Assembly: GCF_000819685.1 (NCBI RefSeq)
Contig: NZ_CDBR01000082.1
Coordinates: 62,001-126,000 of the forward strand
Length of the DNA: 64,000 nucleotides
Direction of reading: 5' to 3'
From: Aeromonas allosaccharophila
Lineage (GTDB): Bacteria; Pseudomonadota; Gammaproteobacteria; Enterobacterales; Aeromonadaceae
Positions 1 to 8,291 of this stretch are shown here, in pieces. The notes beneath the pieces were generated by a model. It did not search any database. It saw only the letters and a program-made list of their open reading frames with translations, and was not told where the DNA came from. Every line of letters starts with the position of its first letter. The first letter of the stretch is position 1. A program made the position numbers and the translations under genes.

Positions 1-89
1 TGACAGGCCGCTTTGACTACTGGGAGGGTGCAGTCTCTGTCTCGGGGGATGCCAAGGGGGTCGGCTATCTGGAAATGACCGGCTATTAA
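1..89 (+). CDS. Lipocalin-like (CrtC/AttH-type) protein, C-terminal fragment
   Basis: The window opens inside this gene. The last 28 codons, read in the frame that starts at position 3, contain FDYWEGAV, then GVGYLEMTGY, then TAA. The pattern YWEGAV followed by GxGYLEMTGY is the usual C-terminal strand pair of the lipocalin-like (carotenoid 1,2-hydratase/AttH) family. These proteins are often encoded with an ABC permease of the LolE/MacB type as exported lipoproteins of unclear function. Only the tail is visible, so its start, any signal sequence and its operon partners cannot be assessed. The family call is moderately firm; the physiological role is unknown. Confidence 0.6.
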   Translation, partial: TGRFDYWEGAVSVSGDAKGVGYLEMTGY

Positions 90-182
90 GCCTGCGGCCA
101 TCGCCGGTTATCCCTTATTCTGACGCTCGCTTAAAAAGCGGGGCGCTATCAAGAACTCATTAAAATCCGACAACTTGGACAG

Positions 183-210
183 CTTTTTACTCAACACTTT
201 TTACTCAACA
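183..210. repeat. Perfect 14-bp tandem duplication
   Basis: The unit CTTTTTACTCAACA occurs twice back to back at 183-196 and 197-210, in the gap between the lipocalin-like gene and the MgtC-family gene. It lies about 130 bp upstream of the mgtC-type start, so it could fall in that promoter region. It may equally be a simple replication-slippage product. No protein-binding role can be shown from sequence. Confidence 0.7.
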
Positions 211-337
211 AGGGAAGTCAGCGTTTGATACCCTGCGGATGAGGTCTCATGGCGTATTTTCGTACAGCCCCCATGGCGACAGCATTAACCGGTTTGATTC
301 GTTCAATTCATATGCAACATGCACAAGGATGGCATTT

Positions 338-820
338 ATGTGGCAAGAGATCTGGCAGACCATCGTCTCCGAGTTCACCGATATTCAAGATATCAAGCAG
401 ATGACCCAGATTGTATTGCGCCTGCTGGTGGCTGGTCTGCTCGGCGGTCTATTAGGCTACGAACGTGAACAGAAAGGGAAAAGTGCCGGTATCCGCACCC
501 ATATGCTGGTCAGTATTGGCGCCGCCCTGTTCGTGCTGATCCCCCAGCAAGCTGGCGCATCAACTGCCGATCTGACCCGGGTGTTGCAGGGTCTCACTGC
601 CGGGGTGGGATTTCTGGGGGCTGGCACCATCATTCTGGGCACCCGACAAACAGAAACCAAGGGGCTGACCACGGCCGCCGGTATCTGGGTCACCGCAGCC
701 ATCGGTATTGCCGCGGGTATGGGCCGAGAGTCCACCGCGGTGCTCGCCACCCTGATCGCGCTGTTTATTCTGACCATCGTGCCTTGGCTGCTGGGGATCA
801 AAAAAGAGGGCCGTGAGTAA
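338..820 (+). CDS. MgtC/SapB family inner-membrane protein
   Basis: A 160-residue hydrophobic protein with the MgtC N-terminal domain. The conserved core is visible as RLLVAGLLGGLLGYEREQKGK (written here in two parts: RLLVAGLLGG and LLGYEREQKGK), followed by AGIRTHMLVSIGAALF and GFLGAGTI. Four to five membrane segments are predicted by eye. It ends at the end of the core and lacks the C-terminal soluble domain of Salmonella MgtC, resembling short YhiD/SapB forms linked to Mg2+ limitation or acid stress. I chose the ATG at 338 because AAGGA at 325-329 sits 8 bp upstream. An in-frame ATG at 329 and a more upstream start at 239 lack such a site. The exact transport or regulatory role of this family is unsettled. 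Confidence 0.85.
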   Translation: MWQEIWQTIVSEFTDIQDIKQMTQIVLRLLVAGLLGGLLGYEREQKGKSAGIRTHMLVSIGAALFVLIPQQAGASTADLTRVLQGLTAGVGFLGAGTIILGTRQTETKGLTTAAGIWVTAAIGIAAGMGRESTAVLATLIALFILTIVPWLLGIKKEGRE

Positions 821-1342
821 TCCTCCCCCCCCACTGACTGCGGCCCTCTGCAGATACCGGCCACCCGAGTGGTCGGTCTGCTCGATGACCCGAAACCCAT
901 AGCCCTTATAACAGGGCATCACAGTGATATTGCCCAGCCATTCCAGTCACTTGGCGCCAGTAGCCAAGGATGCCTTATCTGTTTATTTATTAAACTCCCC
1001 TCGCCCACTCAACCCACAGCCAACTTGGCTCAAGGCTGATCCCCGTCAAAAAACCTTTCAAAATACGAGCGATAACTAACTTTTTGCTCACTTTGATTGG
1101 TCGCCGTTTGATATCTTTCTCATCCGGCACTCATAGCCCCAAAGGCAGCCGAGGTAAGCCCATGATTTACCCATTTTCAATCTGGTTAAAAGCAGTACTC
1201 GGGGAGCTGTAACCCCGTGCGGTAGCAATATCAATTTTTTTCAATAAATAAAAATTATTGGATTATCTTTATGGCTTGATTACTCACACCCGTCATTAAT
1301 ACTTCCTAACCTTCATATATTCAATATTTAAAAGGTGTACAG
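821..1342. other. Gene-free stretch, junction with the A+T-rich cassette
   Basis: No convincing complete gene lies in these 522 bp. Near 827-834 there is a run of eight C. On the minus strand a short open stretch starting near 922 reads MPCYKGYGFRVIEQTDHSGG and looks protein-like, but then runs antisense into the MgtC gene, so it may be a gene remnant. From about 1220 onward the composition shifts abruptly to A+T, marking the left edge of the cassette that follows. A weak hairpin (CGGGG 1200-1204 with CCCCG 1213-1217) precedes this shift. The promoter of the cassette should lie within 1220-1330, but I cannot place its boxes with confidence. Confidence 0.5.
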
Positions 1343-1942
1343 TTGGAATCATTAATACAGTTTGGTTATGACGTTTTTGGTATAGATAAAGTTTCAGCTT
1401 TAGTGATGATACTTTTTGTAACCGTATTTAAAATTGTCAAAACACGCATAGATCGCTATAAAAATGAACGGCATAGTAGAATTTCTATTTTTATAGAGGA
1501 AATTAAAAAAAACTCCACTACTTACCATATAGTTACAGAGCAAATATTTCAAAACAGATTTGGCACGATTATAGACTACCCTGCAATAAAATTATTAACA
1601 AAAACTAAATCACCCAGCAAAAATATTCAAGATTATCTTTTTGGGAAAAGTTACTTAAAATACAATCAGCAAAAGCAGCAGTTAGAATACAAAACCAAAT
1701 TTGGGCTGAGACAACTCAAGATATACAAAGTGATTTATATGTTTGTATATTACATCTCTGCGATGTCAGGGCTTTTAATGATTGTACAAATGCCTGCGTA
1801 TCCACTCAATGGACATATAGGGTTCAGCGTTTATTTATTTGCTATATTGGCATTATTGACTTTGGCATATATGAGCGTAGAGGAATATGTAAAAATCACC
1901 TCATCCATTGACCTAATAAAAAGAATAGGCAGCCCTTTATAA
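1343..1942 (+). CDS. Unrecognised membrane protein, first gene of A+T-rich pair
   Basis: I do not recognise this 199-residue protein. It has a hydrophobic segment near residues 17-33, a basic soluble middle rich in Lys, Asn and Gln (about 35-120), and two further membrane segments near 127-150 and 157-178. The start is TTG at 1343, supported by AAAGGT at 1331-1336; no ATG with a ribosome site precedes the conserved-looking part. Codon use is strongly A/T-ending and unlike every neighbour except the next gene. It is 33 bp upstream of that gene on the same strand, so the two probably form one transcription unit. The contrast in composition suggests recent horizontal acquisition. Function unknown; it could partner the second membrane protein. 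Confidence 0.65.
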   Translation: MESLIQFGYDVFGIDKVSALVMILFVTVFKIVKTRIDRYKNERHSRISIFIEEIKKNSTTYHIVTEQIFQNRFGTIIDYPAIKLLTKTKSPSKNIQDYLFGKSYLKYNQQKQQLEYKTKFGLRQLKIYKVIYMFVYYISAMSGLLMIVQMPAYPLNGHIGFSVYLFAILALLTLAYMSVEEYVKITSSIDLIKRIGSPL

Positions 1943-1975
1943 AGCAACTTTTAAACATTTTATTGGAAGTAAATA

Positions 1976-3160
1976 ATGGACCATTTAGATATCATTAACA
2001 AAGAGTTTTTAAATTGGAAATGGCTATTGAGTTATCCAAACATACTCGAAAATCTTAATGCATATAGACAATTTTTTAACTTATTCCAAAATGAAAAACC
2101 CCAAGACTCTGACTTCATTATTAAAGGTGAGAGCAATGAATCTACCCTCGAAGATATCACGGCTATTTTCAGTACGACATCCTATATCATGTCAACTTCA
2201 TCTAAAGGACGATTTATATGCTCTATTCAAGAAAAGGAAATCGCGGCTGAGTGTCTGCTCGCATTTGTTCTGGGCGTTGATAAGCGTACTCAAGGGATTA
2301 TCAACGCTATTTTTTACAAGAAAGGATTTAAAAGAGAACTGGCTTCTGAACAAGAAAAAATAAATGAGACCATCAGAGACCTAAAAAAGAAATCTAAAGA
2401 ATACGATTTAAATATAGAAGAATTATTAAATAATTTAAACAACGAACTTCGGATCGGCCAGCAAGCTGTAATTGAATTAACATCTGCATGTAACTCCTTG
2501 AGAATTGAAAGTGACAAACAGAAGAAAGCAGTTCTTGATATTGAAGAAATTAAAAACAATCTAGATGGTGCATTGAAACTTGAGCTGGAATCCAAAATAA
2601 GGCATGCATCACAAGGCTATGATGATTCAATTAAAGTTTTGCGCGAAGCATTAGAAGCAGAAAAGTTAGCATCCAAACAAAGATTTGATAGTTTTGTTGA
2701 TGCATATAAAAACAAAATGAAACTTAAGGCTCCTGTTCAGTATTGGTCTGAAAATGTGAGGCATCACAAGAAATCAGCATTCAGATTTGGCATGGCTAGT
2801 ATATTTCTATCTTTAATTATTTTTTTACCCATCGCTTATGTCGCATGGCAAATACTTGCTAGCGAACAAATTATATGGGGTAAAGTGGGTGTTGTTGCGT
2901 TCACAACATCCCTTGCAATATGGTTGATTCGAATTCTAGTTAGAATGTATTTAAGTCATAATCATATGCAAATGAACTCTCAAGAAAGAGTGGTAATGAC
3001 GCAAGCATACTTGGCTTTAATTAGCGAAGGAGGAGCATCTTCAAACGAGGAGCGCAATTTAGTATTGCAAGCTATATTTAGACCTGTATCGACAGGAATT
3101 ATTACTGACGATGCATCACCTCATAGCCTCGTTGAATTTATCAACAAGATAAAAAAATAG
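1976..3160 (+). CDS. Coiled-coil/two-TM membrane protein, possibly DUF6161-like
   Basis: A 394-residue protein with a Trp-rich N-terminus (FLNWKWLLSYPNILENL, residues 11-27), a long Lys/Glu-rich region likely to form coiled coil (about 119-250), and two membrane segments (271-294 and 303-322). A conserved-looking C-terminal soluble tail follows, with RMYLSHNHM, QERVVMTQAYLALI and LQAIFRPVSTG (about 323-375). The tail resembles what I remember of DUF6161 proteins, which need an HMM search to confirm. ATG 1976 is preceded by GGAAG at 1965-1969. The gene is A+T-rich like its upstream partner. The layout of cytoplasmic coiled coil plus membrane hairpin is seen in membrane-acting stress or defence proteins, but no catalytic motif is visible. 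Function unknown. Confidence 0.65.
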   Translation: MDHLDIINKEFLNWKWLLSYPNILENLNAYRQFFNLFQNEKPQDSDFIIKGESNESTLEDITAIFSTTSYIMSTSSKGRFICSIQEKEIAAECLLAFVLGVDKRTQGIINAIFYKKGFKRELASEQEKINETIRDLKKKSKEYDLNIEELLNNLNNELRIGQQAVIELTSACNSLRIESDKQKKAVLDIEEIKNNLDGALKLELESKIRHASQGYDDSIKVLREALEAEKLASKQRFDSFVDAYKNKMKLKAPVQYWSENVRHHKKSAFRFGMASIFLSLIIFLPIAYVAWQILASEQIIWGKVGVVAFTTSLAIWLIRILVRMYLSHNHMQMNSQERVVMTQAYLALISEGGASSNEERNLVLQAIFRPVSTGIITDDASPHSLVEFINKIKK

Positions 3161-3197
3161 TAACCCAGTTGTCAGATAAAACACTATCAATTTAAGT

Positions 3198-4010
3198 TTA
3201 TCTACAGACCCTATTAAATCTTATCTCCTCGTTCCCCAGCGATTGAATAAATGCCAAAGTACGGCGATTAAACTGCTCCGGCTGCTCCACATTGCAGACA
3301 TGGCCACACTGTTCGATCACCGCCAGTGAGGAGCTGGCATCGCGGGCCACCTGTTCGCGTACCGGTGCCAGAAACATATGATCCTCCTCCCCCATCACAT
3401 AGAGGGTGGGAATGGGCAGGGAGCGTTCGCGGAAGTAACGCATCAGCGGGTTAACCTCGGTGGCGAGGCGGAACCAGCGTTTGAACTCTTTCTGGCAGAG
3501 CTTGCGGGCCTCGCGCACAAAGAGGTTGCGCGACTCCTGATGGTGCTGGCGCGGCATGATGATGAAGGCAAACAGCCGGTAGAGCCACATATAGGGCAGG
3601 AAGTGCTGGCCGAGTCGGCCCAGCTGCACCAGCACCCGCGAGCGGATATCGAGCCGCAGGATGGCGCCCCCCAGTACCATGCTTTTCACCCGCTCCGGGC
3701 AGAGTTCGGCCAGATGGCGAATAAGGATGGTGCCAAGGGATATGCCGACAAAGTGGGCGCGGCGGATATCGAGATGATCGAGCAGCCGAACGATATCTTC
3801 GGTCACTTCCCGAAAGCTGTAGTGGCCCTTGACCACCTGTTGCAGTTGGTGGGACTGGCCGTGGCCGCGCAAGTCCAGCAGCAGCACGTTGAAGTGCTCG
3901 CGATAGGCGCGCAGCTGCTTGAACCAGATGGAGGAGCTGCCACCGGCGCCGTGGACAAACACCACCCAATCCCGCTCGGGACCCAGTTCGAAAGTCTTGT
4001 GATACAACAT
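3198..4010 (-). CDS. Alpha/beta-fold hydrolase
   Basis: A 270-residue alpha/beta hydrolase. The oxyanion segment is FVHGAGGSSSIWF (residues 18-30) and LDLRGHGQSH follows. The nucleophile elbow is VGISLGT with Ser91, the acid is probably in GEEDHMF, and the catalytic His is in CGHVCNVEQPEQF near the C-terminus. The family covers esterases, lipases and C-C hydrolases; the substrate cannot be deduced. The open frame extends upstream to 4178, but the ATG at 4010 has GGGAG about 9 bp upstream and begins directly before the first beta strand, so I use it. It is divergent from the YjbR-type gene, sharing about 120 bp of promoter space. Confidence 0.85.
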   Translation of the reverse strand: MLYHKTFELGPERDWVVFVHGAGGSSSIWFKQLRAYREHFNVLLLDLRGHGQSHQLQQVVKGHYSFREVTEDIVRLLDHLDIRRAHFVGISLGTILIRHLAELCPERVKSMVLGGAILRLDIRSRVLVQLGRLGQHFLPYMWLYRLFAFIIMPRQHHQESRNLFVREARKLCQKEFKRWFRLATEVNPLMRYFRERSLPIPTLYVMGEEDHMFLAPVREQVARDASSSLAVIEQCGHVCNVEQPEQFNRRTLAFIQSLGNEEIRFNRVCR

Positions 4011-4128
4011 CCAATAGGCTCCCTTGGTGATGGGGGGTATACTCGGCTGCGCGCATATTAACAGAACAGGCCCGCCGATAGATATGCGCCTGACATGACC
4101 CGGATCACCCCTTGCGCGAGAACCCACC

Positions 4129-4512
4129 ATGGATTTGACCCGTTTGCGCCACTTTCTGCTGACCCTGCCGGGCGCCACCGAAGATACCCCGTTTGGTCCG
4201 GAGATCCTGGTCTACCGCATCGCGGGCAAGATGTTTGCGCTGGTGGATTGGCAGGCCGAGCCGCTCACCATCAACCTCAAGTGCGAACCCGAGCTGGCGT
4301 TGCTGCTGCGCGAGATCCACCCCGAGGTCAAACCGGGATGGCATATGAACAAGCAGCACTGGAACACGGTGACGTTAACCGATGCGCTGCCGGACGATCG
4401 GTGGCAGGGCTGGGTGCACCACTCCTATGAGCGTGTTGTCGCGGGTCTGCCCAAAGCCAAACGGCCACAAGCGCCACGCCCCCTCCAACCCACTGACGAC
4501 CAGACCTTATGA
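4129..4512 (+). CDS. MmcQ/YjbR family protein
   Basis: A 127-residue member of the MmcQ/YjbR family, small proteins with a cytochrome-c-like DNA-binding fold (CyaY-like). The signature is visible as LPGATEDTPFG near the N-terminus, NLKCEPELALLLRE in the middle, and GWHMNKQHWNTVTL near residue 70. The C-terminus is a Lys/Pro-rich tail. The cellular role of the family is not established. Its stop codon overlaps the start of the next gene by four bases (ATGA), so it is translationally coupled to the GNAT gene. Confidence 0.85.
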   Translation: MDLTRLRHFLLTLPGATEDTPFGPEILVYRIAGKMFALVDWQAEPLTINLKCEPELALLLREIHPEVKPGWHMNKQHWNTVTLTDALPDDRWQGWVHHSYERVVAGLPKAKRPQAPRPLQPTDDQTL

Positions 4513-4985
4513 CCCCGGAATTACGTATTGTCCCCCTTAGCGAGGCACATATCCCCGCCCTCGTGACCCTGTTTGAGCAGGCGGTGCGACGCAGCGGCCC
4601 CGAGCACTACAGCGCCGAACAGGTGGAGCAGTGGGCGCTCGGTTCACAACATCCCGGCTTTGTCAGCCAGTTGCGCGAACACCACGGCTGGGTGGCGGAG
4701 CTTGGCAATGTGCCCCTCGGTTTTGTCACCCTGAGCCCCGATGGCCACCTCAGTCTGCTCTATGTGAGCGCCGACCATCAGCGCCAGGGACTGGGCAATC
4801 TGCTGCTCACCACGGCGCTGGCGGGGGCTCGGGCGCTCGGTCTGAAGCACATCACCACCGAGGCCAGCGCCTTCAGTTATGAGCTATTTTTACGACATGG
4901 CTTTACGTTGACCGGGCTGGAGTGCGTAGAGCGGGGCGGAGTCAGTTTTACTCGCCATCGCCTGCACTGCTGCTTGCCAAGCTAG
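4509..4985 (+). CDS. GNAT family N-acetyltransferase
   Basis: A 158-residue single-domain GNAT acetyltransferase. The N-terminus (IVPLSEAHIPALVTLFEQAV) matches strand 1 and helix 1. Motif A is LSLLYVSADHQRQGLGNLLL, with the acetyl-CoA pyrophosphate loop QRQGLG near residues 97-102. TEASAFSYELFLRHGF is the C-terminal motif B region typical of YafP-like enzymes. It transfers acetyl from acetyl-CoA to an unknown amine. The start overlaps the YjbR-family stop by four bases, which indicates one operon. No substrate can be assigned. Confidence 0.85.
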   Translation: MTPELRIVPLSEAHIPALVTLFEQAVRRSGPEHYSAEQVEQWALGSQHPGFVSQLREHHGWVAELGNVPLGFVTLSPDGHLSLLYVSADHQRQGLGNLLLTTALAGARALGLKHITTEASAFSYELFLRHGFTLTGLECVERGGVSFTRHRLHCCLPS

Positions 4986-5042
4986 GGCAAGCCACTAAAA
5001 TACGCTTAATTTTCGTATTGTTACTGTATTGAGGCAGCAACC

Positions 5043-5378
5043 ATGGTGGTAGAAAGTGAAGGCTATATCTCGCTGATCGAGTATCTGGTGGAGAGTTTGG
5101 GACTGTTTGAATCCCAACAGCAGAGCAACGGTGAAGAGACCATCGAAGATCTGGTCAGTGGCCGTGTTGCCAGCAACCTGATGGCTATTTGCGAGCAAAA
5201 TCCCCAGCTCGATGCCAAGGTGCGTTTTGCCATTATGCAGGAGGCCGACGCCGTGGTCGCCGATCTGGAAGAGGTGCTCTCCGCCGTCTGGCTGCGCGCC
5301 CCGACCCCGGAACAAAAAGCCTTCCTCATCGAGTTTATCGACCTTATCAAGAACCTGTTCGACAGCGCCATCGGCTGA
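5043..5378 (+). CDS. DUF3802 family protein
   Basis: An acidic 111-residue protein, all helical by composition, with GYISLIEYLVESLGLFE at the start and FAIMQEADAVVADLEEVL in the middle. I recognise it as the DUF3802 family, small conserved proteins of Vibrio, Shewanella and Aeromonas with no established function. No signal peptide or membrane segment is seen. The ATG at 5043 has a GAGG element about 8 bp upstream. It stands alone, converging on msrA. Confidence 0.8.
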   Translation: MVVESEGYISLIEYLVESLGLFESQQQSNGEETIEDLVSGRVASNLMAICEQNPQLDAKVRFAIMQEADAVVADLEEVLSAVWLRAPTPEQKAFLIEFIDLIKNLFDSAIG

Positions 5379-5639
5379 TCTGCCGCTTGGTTCTCCCGCC
5401 CAACGCAAGGTTTCAGAACAGCAGATAAGGAAAAGGGCCGCCTTGGTGGGCAGCCCTGCTTGCTATCATTTTCAATCCACCCATGCGTTCATTCATCAGG
5501 TGGTTTTCAAGGCAAGAAATGTGTCTGGACTTTGCATCCGATCCCTGGACGCTACCTAGTTAGTCCCGACTAGTCGCAATAAGTTCCCTCCTCCGACCAT
5601 TTATTTTCACTTTTATTAAGAAATCGACTACAAACCTGT

Positions 5640-6272
5640 TCAGCGGTTCAGGCTGGGCGGCAAACAGACTCCAATGCCACCCAATCCGCAGTAGCCATCC
5701 GGATTTTTCTCCAGATATTGCTGATGGTAATCCTCGGCGTAGTAGAAGGGCGCCAGCGGCAGAATACGGGTGGTGATGGCACGGCTGTCGCCGCTCGCCG
5801 CCATCGCCTGCTGATAGGCCGCCATGCTCTGCTGGGCAATGATCTGCTGGCTCTCGTCGCCATAGAAGATCACCGAGCGGTACTGGGTGCCCACATCGCC
5901 CCCCTGCCGCATCCCCTGCGCCGGATCGTGCTGCTCCCAGAACAGTCGGAGCAGATCGCCGTAGCTGATCACCGCCGGATCAAACACCACCTGCACCGTC
6001 TCGGCATGGCCGGTCAGCCCGCTACACACCTCTTTGTAGGTGGGATTCTGGGTAACACCGCCCTGATAACCGGCCGCGGTGGAGTAGACCCCCGGCTGCT
6101 GCCAGAACAGGCGCTCAACGCCCCAGAAACAGCCCATGCCAAACCAGGCCACCGCCATCCCTTCTGGCCAGGGGCCCTGGGTCGGGTTGCCGTTCACCGC
6201 ATGCTGCTGACCAATCACCATCGCTTCGCGTCGTCCCGGCAGGGCATCTGCCGGTGAAATAATCTGTTCCAT
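5640..6272 (-). CDS. msrA: Peptide methionine-S-oxide reductase MsrA
   Basis: A 210-residue MsrA that reduces the S epimer of methionine sulfoxide in proteins, with electrons from thioredoxin. The catalytic signature [12 protein letters not shown] carries the nucleophilic Cys near residue 48. It is followed by the family segments [18 protein letters not shown] and [12 protein letters not shown]. The C-terminus ([14 protein letters not shown]) has two Cys that can act in disulfide recycling, as in the E. coli enzyme, whose length of about 212 is matched. The ATG at 6272 follows AAGGACAG. It is monocistronic and convergent with the DUF3802 gene. Confidence 0.95.
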   Translation of the reverse strand: MEQIISPADALPGRREAMVIGQQHAVNGNPTQGPWPEGMAVAWFGMGCFWGVERLFWQQPGVYSTAAGYQGGVTQNPTYKEVCSGLTGHAETVQVVFDPAVISYGDLLRLFWEQHDPAQGMRQGGDVGTQYRSVIFYGDESQQIIAQQSMAAYQQAMAASGDSRAITTRILPLAPFYYAEDYHQQYLEKNPDGYCGLGGIGVCLPPSLNR

Positions 6273-6462
6273 GAATTCTGTCCTTGTATAAAACCCTGTG
6301 AAATCACACAGCTGACGAAAAGGAGCATCGAAGATAGCAGTTTATCGCGCCGGATCAACCGGCGGGCCCCTTCCCGCTCGCCCCGTCATACCATCTAAGC
6401 CTCCCGCCCCCCTTCCCCGATCCGCACGGCCAAGCCGTCTCTGGTAGACCAGAAACAGTCAA

Positions 6463-6480
6463 AATCAATATTTAGTCTTG
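6463..6480 (+). promoter_or_regulatory. Weak upstream ARG box (ArgR site) of argA
   Basis: This 18-bp sequence matches the ArgR consensus wNTGAATwwwwATTCANw with three core mismatches and one mismatch at its last, degenerate position. It lies exactly 3 bp upstream of the stronger box at 6484-6501. A pair of ARG boxes with a 3-bp spacer is the normal arrangement bound by hexameric ArgR, so the spacing supports an otherwise weak site. Confidence 0.55.
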
Positions 6481-6483
6481 ATT

Positions 6484-6501
6484 TGTGAATTAATTTTCAT
6501 A
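6484..6501 (+). promoter_or_regulatory. ARG box (ArgR site) of argA
   Basis: The sequence TGTGAATTAATTTTCATA fits the ArgR operator consensus wNTGAATwwwwATTCANw with one core mismatch. It ends 40 bp before the argA start codon, where bound ArgR-arginine would block transcription. With the weaker box at 6463-6480 it forms the standard tandem operator. Confidence 0.8.
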
Positions 6502-6541
6502 TATTGAGCCAATCGCTGTTTTTTTATGGAAGAAATATCAA

Positions 6542-7870
6542 GTGCGTGAACGCGAACCCAGTCTGGTCAATGCCTTTCGGCAATCCACCCCCTATGTCAA
6601 TGTGCATCGGGGTGCCACCTTTGTGCTAATGATGGGGGGAGAAGCCATCTGCCACCCCAACTTCGCCAATATCGTCAGCGATATCGCCCTGCTGCAGACA
6701 CTGGGCATACGCCTGGTGCTGGTGTTTGGTTCACGTCCGCAAAATGATGAAGCGCTGGCCCGCGCCGGTATCGAGGCCCAGTATCACAAGCGGATCCGGG
6801 TCACCGATGACGAAAGTTTCACCATCATCAAACAGGTGTGTGGCGGCCTGCAATACGACATCACCGCCCAGCTCTCCATGGGGCTCGCCAATACCCCGAT
6901 GCAAGGCGCGCGGATCAGCGTGGTGAGCGGCAACTTCGTCACCGCCCAGCCGCTCGGGGTGGATGATGGCATCGACTTTTGCCACAGCGGCCGGGTGCGC
7001 CGCATCGACGTGGAGGGGATCACTCGCCAGCTCGATCAGAAGAGTCTGGTGCTCATCTCCCCCATCGGCTGCTCGGTCACCGGCGAGAGCTTTAACCTGA
7101 GCTCGGAAGAGGTGGCGCGTCGGGTGGCGGTCGATCTCAAGGCGGACAAGCTCATCTGCTTTAGTAGCACCCAGGGGGTCATGGACAGACGCGGCGAAGC
7201 CATCTCCGAGCTCTTCCCCGAGCAGGCCGAAGAGCTGCTGGTGGAGCTGGAGCAGGCGGGTGAAGAGATGTCCGGCACCGCTCGCTACCTGCGCGCGGCC
7301 ATTGCCTCCTGCCGCGGTGGGGTGCCCCGCTCCCATCTGGTGAGCTATCAGGATGATGGCGCCATGTTGCAGGAGCTGTTCAGCCGTGACGGCCTCGGCA
7401 CCCAGATCGTGCGGGAAAGCGCCGAGCAGGCCCGCGCCGCCACCATCGAGGATATCGGCGGCATTCTCGATCTCATTCGCCCGCTGGAGGAGGAAGGCAT
7501 TCTGGTGCGCCGCTCCCGCGAGCAGCTGGAGATGGAGATCGACAAGTTCACCATCATCGATCGCGATGGCCTGATCATCGGCTGCGCGGCCCTCTACTGC
7601 TTTATGGAAGAGGCGATGGCGGAGATGGCCTGCGTCGCCATCCACCCCGACTATCGCAACTCCAACCGGGGAGATCAGCTGGTGGCCAAGGTGGCCGAGC
7701 GGGCCAAGCGGCTTGGCATTCGCCGCCTGTTTGTGCTCACCACCCGCTCCATCCACTGGTTCCGGGAGCGGGGCTTCGATCCGCTGGAAGTGGAAGATCT
7801 GCCGGTGGCGCGTCAGCGTCTCTACAACTGGCAGCGCCGTTCCAAGGTTTTGTCAAAGACCATTGCCTAA
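6542..7870 (+). CDS. argA: Amino-acid N-acetyltransferase (N-acetylglutamate synthase)
   Basis: A 442-residue classical ArgA that makes N-acetylglutamate from acetyl-CoA and glutamate, the first step of arginine synthesis. An N-terminal amino-acid-kinase-like domain (about 1-280; [36 protein letters not shown]) binds arginine for feedback control. A C-terminal GNAT domain follows (about 295-440; [36 protein letters not shown]). Length and collinearity match E. coli ArgA (443). The start is GTG at 6542 with GGAAG at 6528-6532. Tandem ARG boxes lie immediately upstream, so arginine repression through ArgR is expected. Confidence 0.97.
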   Translation: MREREPSLVNAFRQSTPYVNVHRGATFVLMMGGEAICHPNFANIVSDIALLQTLGIRLVLVFGSRPQNDEALARAGIEAQYHKRIRVTDDESFTIIKQVCGGLQYDITAQLSMGLANTPMQGARISVVSGNFVTAQPLGVDDGIDFCHSGRVRRIDVEGITRQLDQKSLVLISPIGCSVTGESFNLSSEEVARRVAVDLKADKLICFSSTQGVMDRRGEAISELFPEQAEELLVELEQAGEEMSGTARYLRAAIASCRGGVPRSHLVSYQDDGAMLQELFSRDGLGTQIVRESAEQARAATIEDIGGILDLIRPLEEEGILVRRSREQLEMEIDKFTIIDRDGLIIGCAALYCFMEEAMAEMACVAIHPDYRNSNRGDQLVAKVAERAKRLGIRRLFVLTTRSIHWFRERGFDPLEVEDLPVARQRLYNWQRRSKVLSKTIA

Positions 7871-7959
7871 GTCATTGATTCTGCGTTGAGTTAGCCGACA
7901 ATTTGAACTTTTTCACAAACTCGATTGACAGTGCAATCCAACGCAGGGTATTTCTAAAT

Positions 7960-8242
7960 GCACTCCACCGCCTTGGTGGAGCCAGAAGAGGAGCGCTGCC
8001 CAGGCAGCCCAAGGGAGGACGCCGGCGTCCGGTGAACTTGGGTCAGGGGGAGCAGCGCCGAGACGAATGAGGAGACTGGTGACCTCAACGTCGGCTGCGG
8101 GGGCTGAATCCCCCGGGTTGTCATCGGTAGTGATCATCCCCCACCGCGCCCTGTCAGGGGCGGTACGGGATGGGCTCTGCAGGTGGAGTGCTTCTGGCCG
8201 GGATAGCTTCGTTCATTCCTGCCATTTTCAGCCTCCTCCTCT
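7960..8242 (+). ncRNA. Lysine riboswitch (L-box) in the lysC leader
   Basis: The leader carries the L-box signature: CCAGAAGAGG at 7982-7991 and CCGAGACGAATGAGGAGA near 8060. GGGGGCTGAATCCCCCGGGT near 8099 forms one arm. CTTCTGG at 8191-8197 closes P1 with CCAGAAG at 7982-7988. Upstream, CTCCACC (7963-7969) can pair either with GGTGGAG at 7975-7981 or with GGTGGAG at 8182-8188. A CCTCCTCCTC stretch (8232-8241) could mask the lysC ribosome site AGGAG at 8281-8285, and no oligo-U terminator precedes the start. Control of translation by lysine is therefore likely, as in E. coli lysC. Confidence 0.9.
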
Positions 8243-8291
8243 CTTTTTTGCCCGATGGAACCGGAATCTTAAATTAAGACAGGAGTAAGCA

